Assembly: GCA_019056435.1 (NCBI GenBank)
Contig: CP077641.1
Location: 1,178,001-1,242,000, forward strand
Reading direction: 5' to 3'
Source: Stutzerimonas stutzeri
GTDB lineage: Bacteria; Pseudomonadota; Gammaproteobacteria; Pseudomonadales; Pseudomonadaceae
Length of the DNA: 64,000 nucleotides
How positions within the stretch are numbered: position 1 is the stretch's first letter; every line of letters starts with the position of its first letter. This document shows positions 9,547 through 17,825 of the stretch, one piece after another. Position numbers and translations under genes: made by a program. The notes below the pieces were generated by a model, which was given only the letters and a program-made list of their open reading frames with translations, ran no database searches and had not been told where the DNA came from.

Positions 9547-9665
9547 GGCGACTCCACAGGTTTTCCGCTTTGTGGAGCGCACAGTAGGGAGGTGACCGAG
9601 GGGTCATCAATCAAGCTGCGCCGCGCTTCGTTACGCTGAGGTTAACGATGCGGCAAGAACGGGCC

Positions 9666-10103
9666 CTACAACCAGCCGAGCGTGATCGCCGCGAGCAGCA
9701 GATAGCGCCCACCTTTGGCCAGAGTCACCAGCAGGAGGAAACTCCACAGCGGTTCGCGCAGGGTTCCGGCAATGACGGTGATCGGGTCGCCGATGATCGG
9801 CACCCAGCTCAGCAGCAGCGACCAGCGCCCGTAACGGTGGTACCTCCGCTGCGCCCGTTCGAGCTGCCCGTCGCTGACCGGGAACCAGCGTTTGTGGCGC
9901 AACCGCTCGACCGAGCGCCCCAGCAGCCAGTTCACCAGCGAACCGAGCACGTTACCCAGGGTGGCGACCAGCAGCAGCGCTGCGGCCGGCTGCGCTCCGT
10001 GCAACAGCAGCCCGACCAGCACCGCCTCGGATTGCGCCGGCAGTAGCGTGGCCGCGGCAAAGGCGGCGCCGAACAGGCCCAGGTAGGCGGAAAACTCGAA
10101 CAT
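9666..10103 (-). CDS. YqaA-like small inner-membrane protein (SNARE-associated/DedA-like family)
   Basis: This 145-residue protein has hydrophobic segments at about residues 5-30, 35-62, 95-112 and 120-143 and resembles the YqaA branch of the DedA/VTT superfamily of inner-membrane proteins. The loop RHKRWFPVSDGQLERAQRRY and the following GRWSLLLSWVPIIGDPITVIAG are characteristic; the second is the re-entrant-loop motif of the family. The specific substrate is unknown, and some DedA-like proteins act in lipid translocation. It is a single gene, divergent from phnN and not coupled to mdcA. Confidence 0.8.
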   Translation of the reverse strand: MFEFSAYLGLFGAAFAAATLLPAQSEAVLVGLLLHGAQPAAALLLVATLGNVLGSLVNWLLGRSVERLRHKRWFPVSDGQLERAQRRYHRYGRWSLLLSWVPIIGDPITVIAGTLREPLWSFLLLVTLAKGGRYLLLAAITLGWL

Positions 10104-10205
10104 GGAATCGGGATGGTCAGGTCGCGGAGGTTTGGCATCTGCGCCGCAGGCGACGAGAATGGCGCGGCGCCGGATACGGCGTCACGACGGTAGCAGAGGA
10201 TTGGG

Positions 10206-10745
10206 ATGAAAGGCAGGTTGATCTACCTCATCGGCCCCTCCGGTTCGGGCAAGGACAGCGTTCTCGAGGCCGCACGCGAAGCGCTGCAGGCGCGCGGGGT
10301 ACGCATTGCACGGCGCGTCATCACGCGTTCGGCCGAGGCCGTGGGAGAATCCGCCGAAGCCGTCAGCCACGACGAATTCGACCGCCTGGAAGCCAATGGC
10401 GCCTTTGCGCTGAGCTGGCGCGCCAACGAGCTGGCCTATGGCATCCCGGCACAGATCGACCAATGGCTGGCGGCCGGTGACGATGTGCTGGTCAACGGCT
10501 CGCGCGGCTATCTCGAACAGGCCCGCCAGCGCTATCCAGGGCTGCTCGCGGTACTGCTGCATGTGCAGCCGGAGGTGCTGCGCCAGCGTCTGCTCACGCG
10601 CAACCGCGAATCACCGGAGCAGATCGAAGGGCGCCTGGCGCGCAATGCCCGCTTCGGCGACACGCTGGACGGGGTCGTTTCGCTGGACAATTCCGGTGAA
10701 CTTCGGACCACGGTCCAGGCGCTGCTGGACATCATCGAAGGTTAA
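10206..10745 (+). CDS. phnN: Ribose 1,5-bisphosphate phosphokinase PhnN
   Basis: This is a 179-residue guanylate-kinase-like P-loop kinase with Walker A GPSGSGKDS at residues 10-18. PhnN phosphorylates ribose 1,5-bisphosphate to PRPP and normally works after the phosphonate C-P lyase. No other phn gene lies in the window, so here it is an orphan that may serve PRPP synthesis or salvage. The upstream bases (GATTGGG before the ATG at 10206) give only a weak ribosome binding site. Its stop overlaps the convergent small gene that ends at 10742 by three bases. Confidence 0.87.
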   Translation: MKGRLIYLIGPSGSGKDSVLEAAREALQARGVRIARRVITRSAEAVGESAEAVSHDEFDRLEANGAFALSWRANELAYGIPAQIDQWLAAGDDVLVNGSRGYLEQARQRYPGLLAVLLHVQPEVLRQRLLTRNRESPEQIEGRLARNARFGDTLDGVVSLDNSGELRTTVQALLDIIEG

Positions 10746-10983
10746 CGCCCCGGCTGCGGACGAAACCCCGGCACGCCACTGGGGCGGTCGACCCGCGCGG
10801 CCGGCTGAGTGCAATTCAGGTCGCGGAAGGGCTGGCCGCTGAGCAACTCCCAGCCATGACCGGGCGGGGTCTGCCGGCAGATAACCGTGCCATCGGCCTT
10901 GCTCTGCCATTGGTAATACGGCGCCGGGGCGGCGGAGGCTAACAGGGCAAGGACAGGCTGATCGCGAGGAAGGTGGCACGCAT
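10742..10983 (-). CDS. Small exported hypothetical protein (about 80 aa); frameshifted in the signal peptide
   Basis: From the ATG at 10983 the translation begins MRATFLAISLSL, a typical signal peptide start, then stops early in the given frame. Adding one base near 10946-10950 restores a continuous protein (LLASAAPAPYYQWQSKADG, then CRQTPPGHGWELLSGQPF and DLNCTQPAARVDRPSG) ending at 10742. The product would be a secreted or periplasmic protein of about 80 residues with two cysteines and a Gln/Trp-rich start reminiscent of DUF4124-like small proteins. It is convergent with phnN and overlaps it by three bases. Function unknown. Confidence 0.6.
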
Positions 10984-11150
10984 GGTTCAGGCTTCAGAGA
11001 AAAGTCGCACCACTCTAGCCGTATCCTTTCATCACGCAAGCGTGGCTGGTCGGGATGGCTTGGCGCGCCAGATGCCAACGCGCTGGCTCCTGCATGCGCG
11101 GCAGCTCAACAAGCGAAGCTGGCCCGGGTGGAGGACCGTTCAAGCCCGGA

Positions 11151-11579
11151 TCAGTACCAGACCTTCTCTGCCTCGCGCATGAAGATCTCGACGGTCTTGG
11201 GGCCGACACCGTCGAACTCGCCTAGCCGCCTCTCCAGCTCCTTGCGGTCCTGGCTCTGCTCGCGAAGGGTGCCGAGTTTCCCGCCATATTCCTCGTTGAG
11301 CTTGGCGCACAGCTTGAGCAGCCGGTCGGCGGTGGATTCGTCATACCGGACGTAATGCCCCTCGCCGAGCATGTCCACCAGCTCCTGCCAGCTGCAATTG
11401 CAGAGCTTCCTGGGGGTATCGCGCTTGTGCTTGTCGACGATGACGCGATAGGCCTCGGCGGCAATGTCCTGCTGGATTCGCTTGCCGAACAGGAAGCTGG
11501 CGAGAAACCACTTGAACAACTCACCTTCACCCCGGCTGACATCGATACCGAGTTGGTTCGCGCTGATCTCACGAGTCAT
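11151..11579 (-). CDS. Helix-hairpin-helix protein, endonuclease III/HhH-GPD-like
   Basis: This is a 142-residue protein. The N-terminal two thirds are helical (FKWFLASFLFGKRIQQDIAA, residues 23-42), and the C terminus carries a helix-hairpin-helix signature, LGEFDGVGPKTVEIFMREAE (about 119-138), as in DNA glycosylases of the HhH-GPD superfamily. It is much shorter than Nth or MutY (210-350 residues) and lacks a recognisable Fe-S cluster C terminus; CNCSW (about residues 81-85) holds only two cysteines. The ATG at 11579 is preferred over upstream starts because the preceding residues are Arg/Ser-rich. A DNA-binding or repair role is inferred from the HhH motif only. Confidence 0.6.
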   Translation of the reverse strand: MTREISANQLGIDVSRGEGELFKWFLASFLFGKRIQQDIAAEAYRVIVDKHKRDTPRKLCNCSWQELVDMLGEGHYVRYDESTADRLLKLCAKLNEEYGGKLGTLREQSQDRKELERRLGEFDGVGPKTVEIFMREAEKVWY

Positions 11580-11950
11580 ACGTGCTCCGGAAGGGCTTGC
11601 TTCCCAGTTGCGACGCCTCGACGTGACTCGGGTTCGCATCGGCGCCAACCGGTCATCGGCAAGAATCCGCCTATGCGACGAAAGGCATAAGCGAGTTCTT
11701 GCCACTAATGGCCTCGCATACCGTTAAACTGCCCGACGCAGAGCCGTCAGCCATGATGGCACGGCTCGTGCTACTGCTGATCTGCCCGATGCGATGACTA
11801 CGACAAGAAAAGCCGCACAGCGCCCTTTTGCTTTCCCCTGGAAAGCGTTCCCGCCGCCGTCTCTCTTTTCTTGTCCGCCTGCAGCATGACTGTGCTGCAG
11901 GTCATCTATCGTCAGTTCTGCAAACCAATAAAAACGAATGGAGAGACACC
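11580..11950. promoter_or_regulatory. Divergent intergenic region between the HhH gene and the TAXI transport operon
   Basis: About 370 bases without a supported gene. It must hold the promoters for the minus-strand HhH gene and the plus-strand TAXI binding-protein gene. A GC-rich inverted repeat (GAGCCGTCA ... near 11740-11772) could form a hairpin. The ribosome binding site for the TAXI gene (GGAGAG at 11939-11944) is clear, but no sigma-factor box was identified with confidence. Confidence 0.4.
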
Positions 11951-12904
11951 ATGAGATTGAGCAAACGCTTCAGCCTGTTCGCTGCCGCAGCGGCCTTCAC
12001 CGCCAGCACTGCCGCCGTGGCCGCACCGACTTTCATCAACATCCTCACCGGCGGCACCAGCGGCGTGTACTACCCGATCGGCGTGGCCATCTCCCAGCTG
12101 TACAGCAAGGGCATCGAAGGCTCGAAGACCTCCGTGCAGGCCACCAAGGCCTCGGTCGAGAACCTCAATCTCCTGCAAGCCGGCCGCGGCGAGCTGGGTT
12201 TTGCCCTGGGTGACTCGGTCGCTGACGGCTGGAACGGCGTGGAAGAAGCCGGCTTCAAGGCACCGCTGAAGAAGCTGCGCGCCATCGGCGGCGCCTACCC
12301 GAACTACATCCAGATCGTTGCCAGTCAGGAATCGGGCATCAAGACGCTGGCCGACCTCAAGGGCAAGTCGATCTCCGTCGGCGCGCCGAAGTCCGGCACC
12401 GAGCTCAACGCCCGCGCCATCCTCAAGGCCGCAGGCCTGAGCTACGAGGACATGGGCAAGGTCGAGTACCTGCCGTTCGCCGAGTCGGTCGAGCTGATCA
12501 AGAACCGGCAGCTGGACGCCACCCTGCAGTCGGCCGGCCTGGGCATGGCCGCTATTCGCGACCTGGCGGCCACCATGCCGCTGAACTACGTCGAGATTCC
12601 TGAAGACGTGGTCACCAAGATCAACAATGCTGCCTATCAGGCCGCGAAGATTCCGGCCGGCACCTATGACGGCCAGGAAGCGGACGTTCCGACCGTGGCC
12701 ATCACCAACATCCTGGTGACCCACGAGGGCGTGTCCGATGACGTCGCCTACCAGATGGCCAAGCTGCTGTTCGAAAACCTTGACCAGCTGGGCAATGCGC
12801 ATTCGGCGGCCAAGGACATCAAACTGGAAAACGCCACCAAGGCGCTGCCGATCCCGCTGCATCCGGGCGCCGAGCGTTACTACAAGGAAGTCGGCGCGCT
12901 CTGA
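11951..12904 (+). CDS. TAXI-family TRAP transporter solute-binding protein
   Basis: This is a 317-residue periplasmic binding protein with a Sec signal peptide (residues 1 to about 25, cleavage after AAVA). The TAXI hallmark FINILTGGTSGVYYPIGVAI follows immediately. The second lobe contains the family motif SISVGAPKSGTELNARAIL (about residues 138-156). It delivers its ligand to the downstream fused TRAP permease. TAXI proteins commonly bind C4/C5 dicarboxylates or amino acids such as glutamate, but the ligand cannot be read from sequence. The ATG at 11951 follows GGAGAG by six bases. A hairpin terminator follows at 12913. Confidence 0.9.
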   Translation: MRLSKRFSLFAAAAAFTASTAAVAAPTFINILTGGTSGVYYPIGVAISQLYSKGIEGSKTSVQATKASVENLNLLQAGRGELGFALGDSVADGWNGVEEAGFKAPLKKLRAIGGAYPNYIQIVASQESGIKTLADLKGKSISVGAPKSGTELNARAILKAAGLSYEDMGKVEYLPFAESVELIKNRQLDATLQSAGLGMAAIRDLAATMPLNYVEIPEDVVTKINNAAYQAAKIPAGTYDGQEADVPTVAITNILVTHEGVSDDVAYQMAKLLFENLDQLGNAHSAAKDIKLENATKALPIPLHPGAERYYKEVGAL

Positions 12905-12912
12905 GCACGCCA

Positions 12913-12940
12913 GGGGCAGCATGCCTGCTGCCCCCTTTTA
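12913..12940 (+). terminator. Hairpin followed by a short T-tract after the TAXI binding-protein gene
   Basis: GGGGCAGC and GCTGCCCC face each other across a six-base loop and are followed by CTTTTA. The T-tract is short, so partial termination is likely, which would let the binding protein be made in excess over the permease downstream. Confidence 0.7.
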
Positions 12941-12991
12941 GGGCCATGGGCGCTCAGCGGCCATGGTTTCACAGATCCGAACCCAAAGAGA

Positions 12992-13034
12992 CGCTAGCAA
13001 AACCAGCGTGAACGCACGGCAGGTTTTGTTAGCG
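12992..13034 (+). promoter_or_regulatory. Long inverted repeat upstream of the TRAP permease
   Basis: CGCTAGCAAAACC (12992-13004) pairs with GGTTTTGTTAGCG (13022-13034) with one mismatch across a 17-base loop. It lies 38 bases before the permease start, inside the transcript linking the binding protein and permease. It could be an mRNA-stabilising or translation-controlling hairpin, or an operator; there is no T-tract, so it is not a simple terminator. Confidence 0.55.
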
Positions 13035-13072
13035 GCTCTACGCGACCACGCTTTATCAGCTCGAGGCATTTC

Positions 13073-15108
13073 ATGAGCGAACTACAACAAGAGGAAGGCC
13101 TGGCAGGTAGCGCAGCCGACTGGCCGAAGACACTGTTCTACGTCGCCCTGCTGTTTTCCGTGTACCAGATCATCATGGCGGCGTTCCATCCGGTATCGAG
13201 CCAGGTACTGCGCGCCGGGCACGTCGGCTTTTTTGCTGATGCTGGTCTTTCTCAGCTTCCCTGCCAAAGGCAACGGGCGCCCCTGGCAACCGCTGGCCTG
13301 GGTGCTGGCGCTGGTCGGCATGGGGACCGCTCTCTACCAGTGGTACTTCGAAGGCGACCTGATTCAACGCTCGGGCGACCTGACCACCTTCGACTTCGTT
13401 GTCGGCGTCGTGCTGATCGCGCTGGTGTTCGAGGCCGCCCGCCGGGTCATGGGCATCGCCCTGCCGATCATCTGCGGGTTGTTCCTAGCCTATGGCCTGC
13501 TTGGCCAATATTTGCCGGGGGGATCTTGCCCACCGCGGCTACGGCCTGGATCAGCTGGTGAACCAGCTGGCGTTCGGCACCGAAGGCCTCTACGGCACGC
13601 CAACCTACGTTTCGGCGACCTACATCTTCCTGTTCATTCTGTTTGGCGCGTTTCTCGAACAGGCGGGCATGATCAAACTGTTCACCGATTTCGCCATGGG
13701 CCTGTTCGGCCACAAGCTCGGCGGTCCGGCCAAGGTATCGGTGGTCTCTTCTGCACTGATGGGCACCATCACCGGCTCCGGTGTGGCCAACGTGGTCACC
13801 ACGGGCCAGTTCACCATCCCGCTGATGAAGCGCTTCGGCTATCGCCCGGCCTTCGCCGGTGGCGTAGAAGCCACCTCGTCGATGGGTAGCCAGATCATGC
13901 CGCCGGTGATGGGCGCCGTGGCCTTCATCATGGCCGAAACCATCAACGTACCCTTCGTCGAAATCGCCAAGGCGGCGCTGATCCCGGCGTTGCTGTATTT
14001 CGGCTCGACCTTCTGGATGGTCCACCTTGAAGCCAAGCGCGCCAACCTGCGCGGCCTGCCGAAAGACCAATGCCCGAGCGCCATGGCGGCGGTGAAAGAA
14101 CGCTGGTACCTGCTGATTCCGCTGGCTGTGCTGGTCTACCTGCTGTTTTCGGGCCGCACGCCGATGTTTGCCGGAACCATTGGCCTGGCCCTCACGGCAA
14201 TCGTGATCCTCGGCTCGGCGATCATCCTCAAGGTCTCATCCTTCGGCCTGCGGATCGCATTCTGGATCGCACTGGGGCTGTTGTGCGCTGGCTTCTTCCA
14301 GCTCGGCATCGGCGTGATCTTCGGTGTCATCGCCGCACTGGTGGCCGTGTGCTGGTTCATCAAGGGTGGCCGCGACACGCTGGTGATCTGCCTGCACGCG
14401 CTGGTCGAAGGCGCTCGGCACGCCGTACCGGTCGGTATCGCCTGCGCCCTTGTAGGTGTGATCATCGGCGTGGTGTCGCTGACCGGCGTGGCGTCGACCT
14501 TTGCCGGCTACATCCTGGCCGTTGGCGAGAACAATCTGTTCCTGTCGCTGGTCCTGACGATGCTGACCTGTCTGGTATTGGGCATGGGTATTCCCACCAT
14601 CCCCAACTACATCATCACCAGTTCGATTGCCGCGCCGGCCTTGCTGGATCTGGGCGTGCCGCTGATCGTCTCGCACATGTTCGTCTTCTACTTCGGCATC
14701 ATGGCTGACCTCACCCCGCCAGTGGCGCTGGCCTGTTTCGCAGCTGCGCCAATCGCCAAGGAGAGCGGCTTGAAAATCAGCTTCTGGGCGGTGCGGATCG
14801 CAGTTGCCGGCTTCGTGATGCCATTCATGGCGGTCTATGAGCCGGCATTGATGATGCAGGGCGACAGTTATCTGACGACGCTCTACATGGTGTTCAAGGC
14901 GGCGTTCGCGATCGGTCTTTGGGGCGCTGTCTTTACCGGCTACCTGCAGCGCTCGATGAGCTGGTGGGAGCGCATCCTGGCGTTTGCTGCCGGTGCCGCA
15001 ATGATCGCCTCGGTGCCCATCAGCGATGAAATTGGCTTCGGTCTGGGCGCGATCTTCCTGATCCAGCACTACTGGCGGGCCCGCCGGGCTGAGCCAGCGA
15101 CGGCGTGA
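13073..15108 (+). CDS. TRAP transporter fused permease (4TM/12TM fusion); two frameshifts
   Basis: This is the membrane permease of the TAXI-TRAP system, about 678 residues when repaired, with the small (DctQ-like) and large (DctM-like) subunits in one chain of many hydrophobic helices. Start ATG 13073 follows GAGG. Two single-base insertions split it. A T6 run (13229-13234) should be T5, joining AGHVGF to LLMLVFLSFPAKGNG. A G6 run (13517-13522) should be G5, joining LLGQYLPG to DLAHRGYGLDQLVNQ. The remainder from there to 15108 is intact, including GSGVANVVTTGQFTIPLMKR and GMGIPTIPNYII, conserved in the large-subunit domain. It uses an ion gradient rather than ATP. Confidence 0.88.
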
Positions 15109-15496
15109 TCGGACTCTGTCTGGGACTGGCCGGGGTGGTGTGGGCGCAGGTGCCCACCGATGACTTCACCCTGGCCTGGAACCACACGATCGAGAAGATC
15201 CGCTGGGAAGAGGATTACCGTGTCACGCCGGACGGGCTACTGCTCGGCGAGGCGCGGGTCCGGGTTCTGGTGCCGGGATGGAAATCCCGGATGACGCCGA
15301 ACTGCGTAACGGGGCCTGGCACTACCAGCGCCAGATGCCGCCGTTGCAACCCCTGCGTGTGGGGCGAACCCCCGAGGCAGGGGATTACCAACTGTGTTTC
15401 GACCAGCGTTGCCACGCCCTGAGCGAATGGCTCGGCCCGCCACAAGCGGACCGGCCCGCGCTGGAACTCTGGAGCTGCTCCGCTGGCTCTACCTGA
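15105..15496 (+). CDS. DUF1850 protein accompanying the TAXI-TRAP transporter; frameshifted
   Basis: The GTG at 15105 overlaps the permease stop (GTGA), so this small gene is translationally coupled to it. DUF1850 proteins are repeatedly found beside TAXI-TRAP permeases; their role is unknown. The N terminus is hydrophobic (IGLCLGLAGVVWAQVP), consistent with export, then TDDFTLAWNHTIEKIRWEEDY. One base is missing in the G3 run at 15262-15264. Repair continues GAGMEIPDDAELRNGAWHYQ to the C-terminal LELWSC region, about 130 residues in total. Confidence 0.78.
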
Positions 15497-15578
15497 TGCG
15501 ACGCATGGCCCCACGGGGCACATGCGCGCGCATCACCTTTCCTCGTCACGACCGTCACCCGCCAGGCCTGGCGCAGAT

Positions 15579-15704
15579 TCAGCAGTCGTACATCAGGTCC
15601 CTGCAGTAGCACTGATAGCGCTGGCGACAGCCATCGTCGGCCAGCTTGTTCAGATTCAGACGCCCGCCGACGCCGCCCAGGCCGACACGCGACAGCCATA
15701 ACCG
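15579..15704 (-). pseudogene. Possible Cys-rich small-protein fragment
   Basis: On the minus strand a frame ending at 15579 reads RLNLNKLADDGCRQRYQC then YCRDLMYDC before its stop. This ending is rich in cysteine and not typical of a chance frame in this GC-rich DNA. No good start is found in the same frame; a neighbouring frame carries an ATG and may join it through another one-base error near 15675. It could be the 3' end of a small secreted protein gene broken by sequence error, or chance. The rest of the 376-base gap 15497-15872 shows nothing else I can support. Confidence 0.28.
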
Positions 15705-15872
15705 AGCATGATGTCGAACCGCGTGGAGGGATGGATGCGCAGGTGTTCCATGAAAGGCCCCGTCCGCGCAGCGACGCCAAGGACCCTCAACATAACGCTG
15801 CGGCGCGGACAGTTGGGTGACGAAGCCGGTTTATCGACTAGGCTGAGGAGGTCCGTCACGAAGGAGCCAAAC

Positions 15873-16391
15873 ATGAGAACCGCGCTGACCGTCGCCCTCC
15901 TGGCCGCCCTGGCTCTGCCCGTTCAGGCCGCCGAGATGCTGCCCGGGCTCTGGGAATTTTCCAGTGAGGATATGGAGGTCGATGGCATGCAAATGCCCGG
16001 CATGGCGGAAATGCTCGAGCAAATGCAGGCGCTGCCGCCGGAACAGCAGGCGATGATGAAGGAAATGCTGGCCGAACAAGGCTTGCAGATGAGCGAAACC
16101 GGGGTCCGCATGTGCCTGAGTCAGGCACAGATCGAGGCGCGAGAGCTGCCTTTTCAGGACGAGCCCGGCTGTACGCAGGAGATTACCGAGCAGACGGACG
16201 ACCGCTGGCGGTTCAGGTTCGAGTGCCCCGACGCCAAGGGCAGCGGCGAAACCCGACTCGTCAGCGACCGAGAGGTTCGCAGCACCATAGAATCCGAGTA
16301 TCGCGTCGGCGATCAGCAAGGCACCAGCCGCATGGCTTCCCATGGGCGCTGGCTGGGAACGGATTGCGGCGAGCTCGAGCCCCGCTCCTGA
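15873..16391 (+). CDS. DUF3617 family exported protein
   Basis: This is a 172-residue protein with a signal peptide (MRTALTVALLAALALPVQAA), and the mature part starts EMLPGLWEFSS, the DUF3617 opening motif (xPGLWE). A Met/Gln-rich helix follows (about residues 40-75, EMLEQMQALPPEQQAMMKEM), then a beta-rich C-terminal half with paired cysteines (CLSQ, GCTQE, FECPD, DCGE). The start at 15873 follows AAGGAGCC. DUF3617 proteins are periplasmic and functionally uncharacterised. The stop codon lies inside a 24-base palindrome shared with the convergent neighbour. Confidence 0.8.
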   Translation: MRTALTVALLAALALPVQAAEMLPGLWEFSSEDMEVDGMQMPGMAEMLEQMQALPPEQQAMMKEMLAEQGLQMSETGVRMCLSQAQIEARELPFQDEPGCTQEITEQTDDRWRFRFECPDAKGSGETRLVSDREVRSTIESEYRVGDQQGTSRMASHGRWLGTDCGELEPRS

Positions 16392-16410
16392 GTTCCACGT
16401 GGAACTCAGG
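16387..16410. other. Perfect 24-base palindrome with a parS-like core
   Basis: The two 12-base halves are exact reverse complements. The inner 14 bases, GTTCCACGTGGAAC, are identical to the core of Pseudomonas parS; only the outermost pair differs from the consensus (A...T in place of T...A). The palindrome overlaps the stop codons of both convergent genes (DUF3617 and the 16406-16774 gene), so it may also act as a bidirectional termination hairpin. Confidence 0.6.
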
Positions 16411-16774
16411 GCACCTCGCCTTCCCACTTGCCCGCGCTGTTCTGTTCGCAAGCCGGCGCGAGGAAACGTGCGTCGCTGGCAACCCCGTAGTAATGAATAT
16501 CCTGTCGATACGGCATGTTCGACACCTGGGCGTCACGACACACGCCAAAAGCCCCCTCGGGGCATTGTTCGACGAAACGAACCTCGACCTCCTGCCCTTT
16601 CAGGTCCGGCTGGCAAAAACCGGAACGGAAGAGTTCGGCTGGAATCGTACGGTTCTCCTGGCACACCTTGACCTCGATCCGGTCGTCCTGGCTGTGCACG
16701 ATGCAGCCTTCGGCCAGCGCCTGCCCCGCCACGGCCAACCCCACGAACAAACATACGGAACGCAGCACCTTCAT
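16406..16774 (-). CDS. Cys-rich exported hypothetical protein
   Basis: This 122-residue protein begins with a signal peptide (MKVLRSVCLFVGLAVAGQALA). The mature domain has six cysteines (in GCIVH, VCQEN, GFCQP, EQCPE, VCRDA and ACEQN), which suggests disulfide bonds in the periplasm. I do not recognise a named family. The ATG at 16774 has the sequence GGGGATGAAG around it, so a purine-rich ribosome binding site lies very close to the start. Its stop overlaps the 24-base palindrome shared with the convergent DUF3617 gene. Confidence 0.7.
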   Translation of the reverse strand: MKVLRSVCLFVGLAVAGQALAEGCIVHSQDDRIEVKVCQENRTIPAELFRSGFCQPDLKGQEVEVRFVEQCPEGAFGVCRDAQVSNMPYRQDIHYYGVASDARFLAPACEQNSAGKWEGEVP

Positions 16775-16854
16775 CCCCCTCTCTGGACGTGCGACTCTAG
16801 CATGCGCGACTCGCCTGCCGCTTTCGACCACATCTGATCGTGCTACCAACGCCC

Positions 16855-17817
16855 ATGCTTCAGCAAATTCCGACCCATTTGATCACCGGCCCGCTGGGTG
16901 CCGGCAAGACCAGCCTGATTCGCTCGCTGCTCCAGCAGAAACCGGCAGACGAGCGCTGGGCGGTGCTGATCAACGAGTTCGGCCAGATCGGTCTGGATGC
17001 CGCGCTGCTGACCACGGACACGGCCGGGATCAGTCTGGCCGAGATCGCCGGGGGCTGCCTATGTTGCATCAACGGCGCGCCTTTCCAGGTCGGCCTCACT
17101 CGCCTGCTGCGCCAGGCCAGGCCGCATCGCCTGCTGCTCGAGCCGTCCGGGCTCGGTCACCCGGCGGACCTGCTGAAGCAGCTGGCCATGCCCCCGTGGC
17201 AGACAGTGCTGAGCCTGCAACCATCCGTGGCCGTACTCGACGCGCCGGCGCTGCTCAACGGCTCGCCGCTACCCGAAAGCCAGACGCAGGCGCTGCCGCA
17301 CTGCGGGCTACTGGTGATGAACAAGAGCGAGCACCTGGACGCCGGGCAACGCCAGCAGCTGGCGGCCTCCCTGCCAGCCCGGCCGATTCGCTGGACGGTG
17401 CAGGGTCACCTTGACCTGGCCGCATTGCCGGGTATCGATCAGCAGGCCGGAACCTCTGGAATCCCCCTACCCTCGCCTACCGGCCCTACCGCGCCGGGCA
17501 GTCTCTGGCTGGATCCGTCCCGGCCCCTTTGCCAGGCCCAGGGCAACGCGGATGGCTGGAGCATCGGCTGGCGTTGGCACCCGAGCCAACGGTTCAGTCA
17601 GCAACGGGTCGAGGCATGGCTCGCCACCCTGCCGTGGCGGCGTGCCAAATTGATCCTCCAGGACGACGACGGTGGCTACTCCGCCAACGCCCTCGACGGC
17701 CAGCCACTTCGATTCGAGCGCAGTGCATGGCGCAAGGACTCGCGCGTCGAACTGATCTTCAGCCAGCCTCAGGACGAGGCGGCCCTGAGCGCAGCCCTCG
17801 CTGCCTGCCGCCGCTAG
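16855..17817 (+). CDS. CobW/COG0523 family GTP-binding metallochaperone
   Basis: This is a G3E-family P-loop GTPase of about 320 residues. Walker A GPLGAGKTSL lies near the N terminus, and the CxCC metal-binding motif (GGCLCC) is in the expected place about 55 residues later, followed by LLLEPSGLGHP (switch II region). NKSE near residue 158 is the nucleotide-specificity motif (NKxD-like). The C-terminal CobW domain is present but short. An in-frame GTG at 16840 is possible; the ATG at 16855 is preferred because it is followed directly by the conserved strand. Members deliver Zn, Co or other metals to target enzymes; the target here is unknown. Confidence 0.83.
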   Translation: MLQQIPTHLITGPLGAGKTSLIRSLLQQKPADERWAVLINEFGQIGLDAALLTTDTAGISLAEIAGGCLCCINGAPFQVGLTRLLRQARPHRLLLEPSGLGHPADLLKQLAMPPWQTVLSLQPSVAVLDAPALLNGSPLPESQTQALPHCGLLVMNKSEHLDAGQRQQLAASLPARPIRWTVQGHLDLAALPGIDQQAGTSGIPLPSPTGPTAPGSLWLDPSRPLCQAQGNADGWSIGWRWHPSQRFSQQRVEAWLATLPWRRAKLILQDDDGGYSANALDGQPLRFERSAWRKDSRVELIFSQPQDEAALSAALAACRR

Positions 17818-17825
17818 CGCCGGGA

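Noticed and set aside
9394..9582. A separate small gene upstream of mdcA
   Set aside because: Its translation is the normal N terminus of MdcA displaced by one base at a G6 run.
7869..9587. A 572-codon plus-strand frame opposite mdcA
   Set aside because: It is His/Asp/Val-rich shadow coding of the mdcA codons; mdcA itself is recognised along its whole length.
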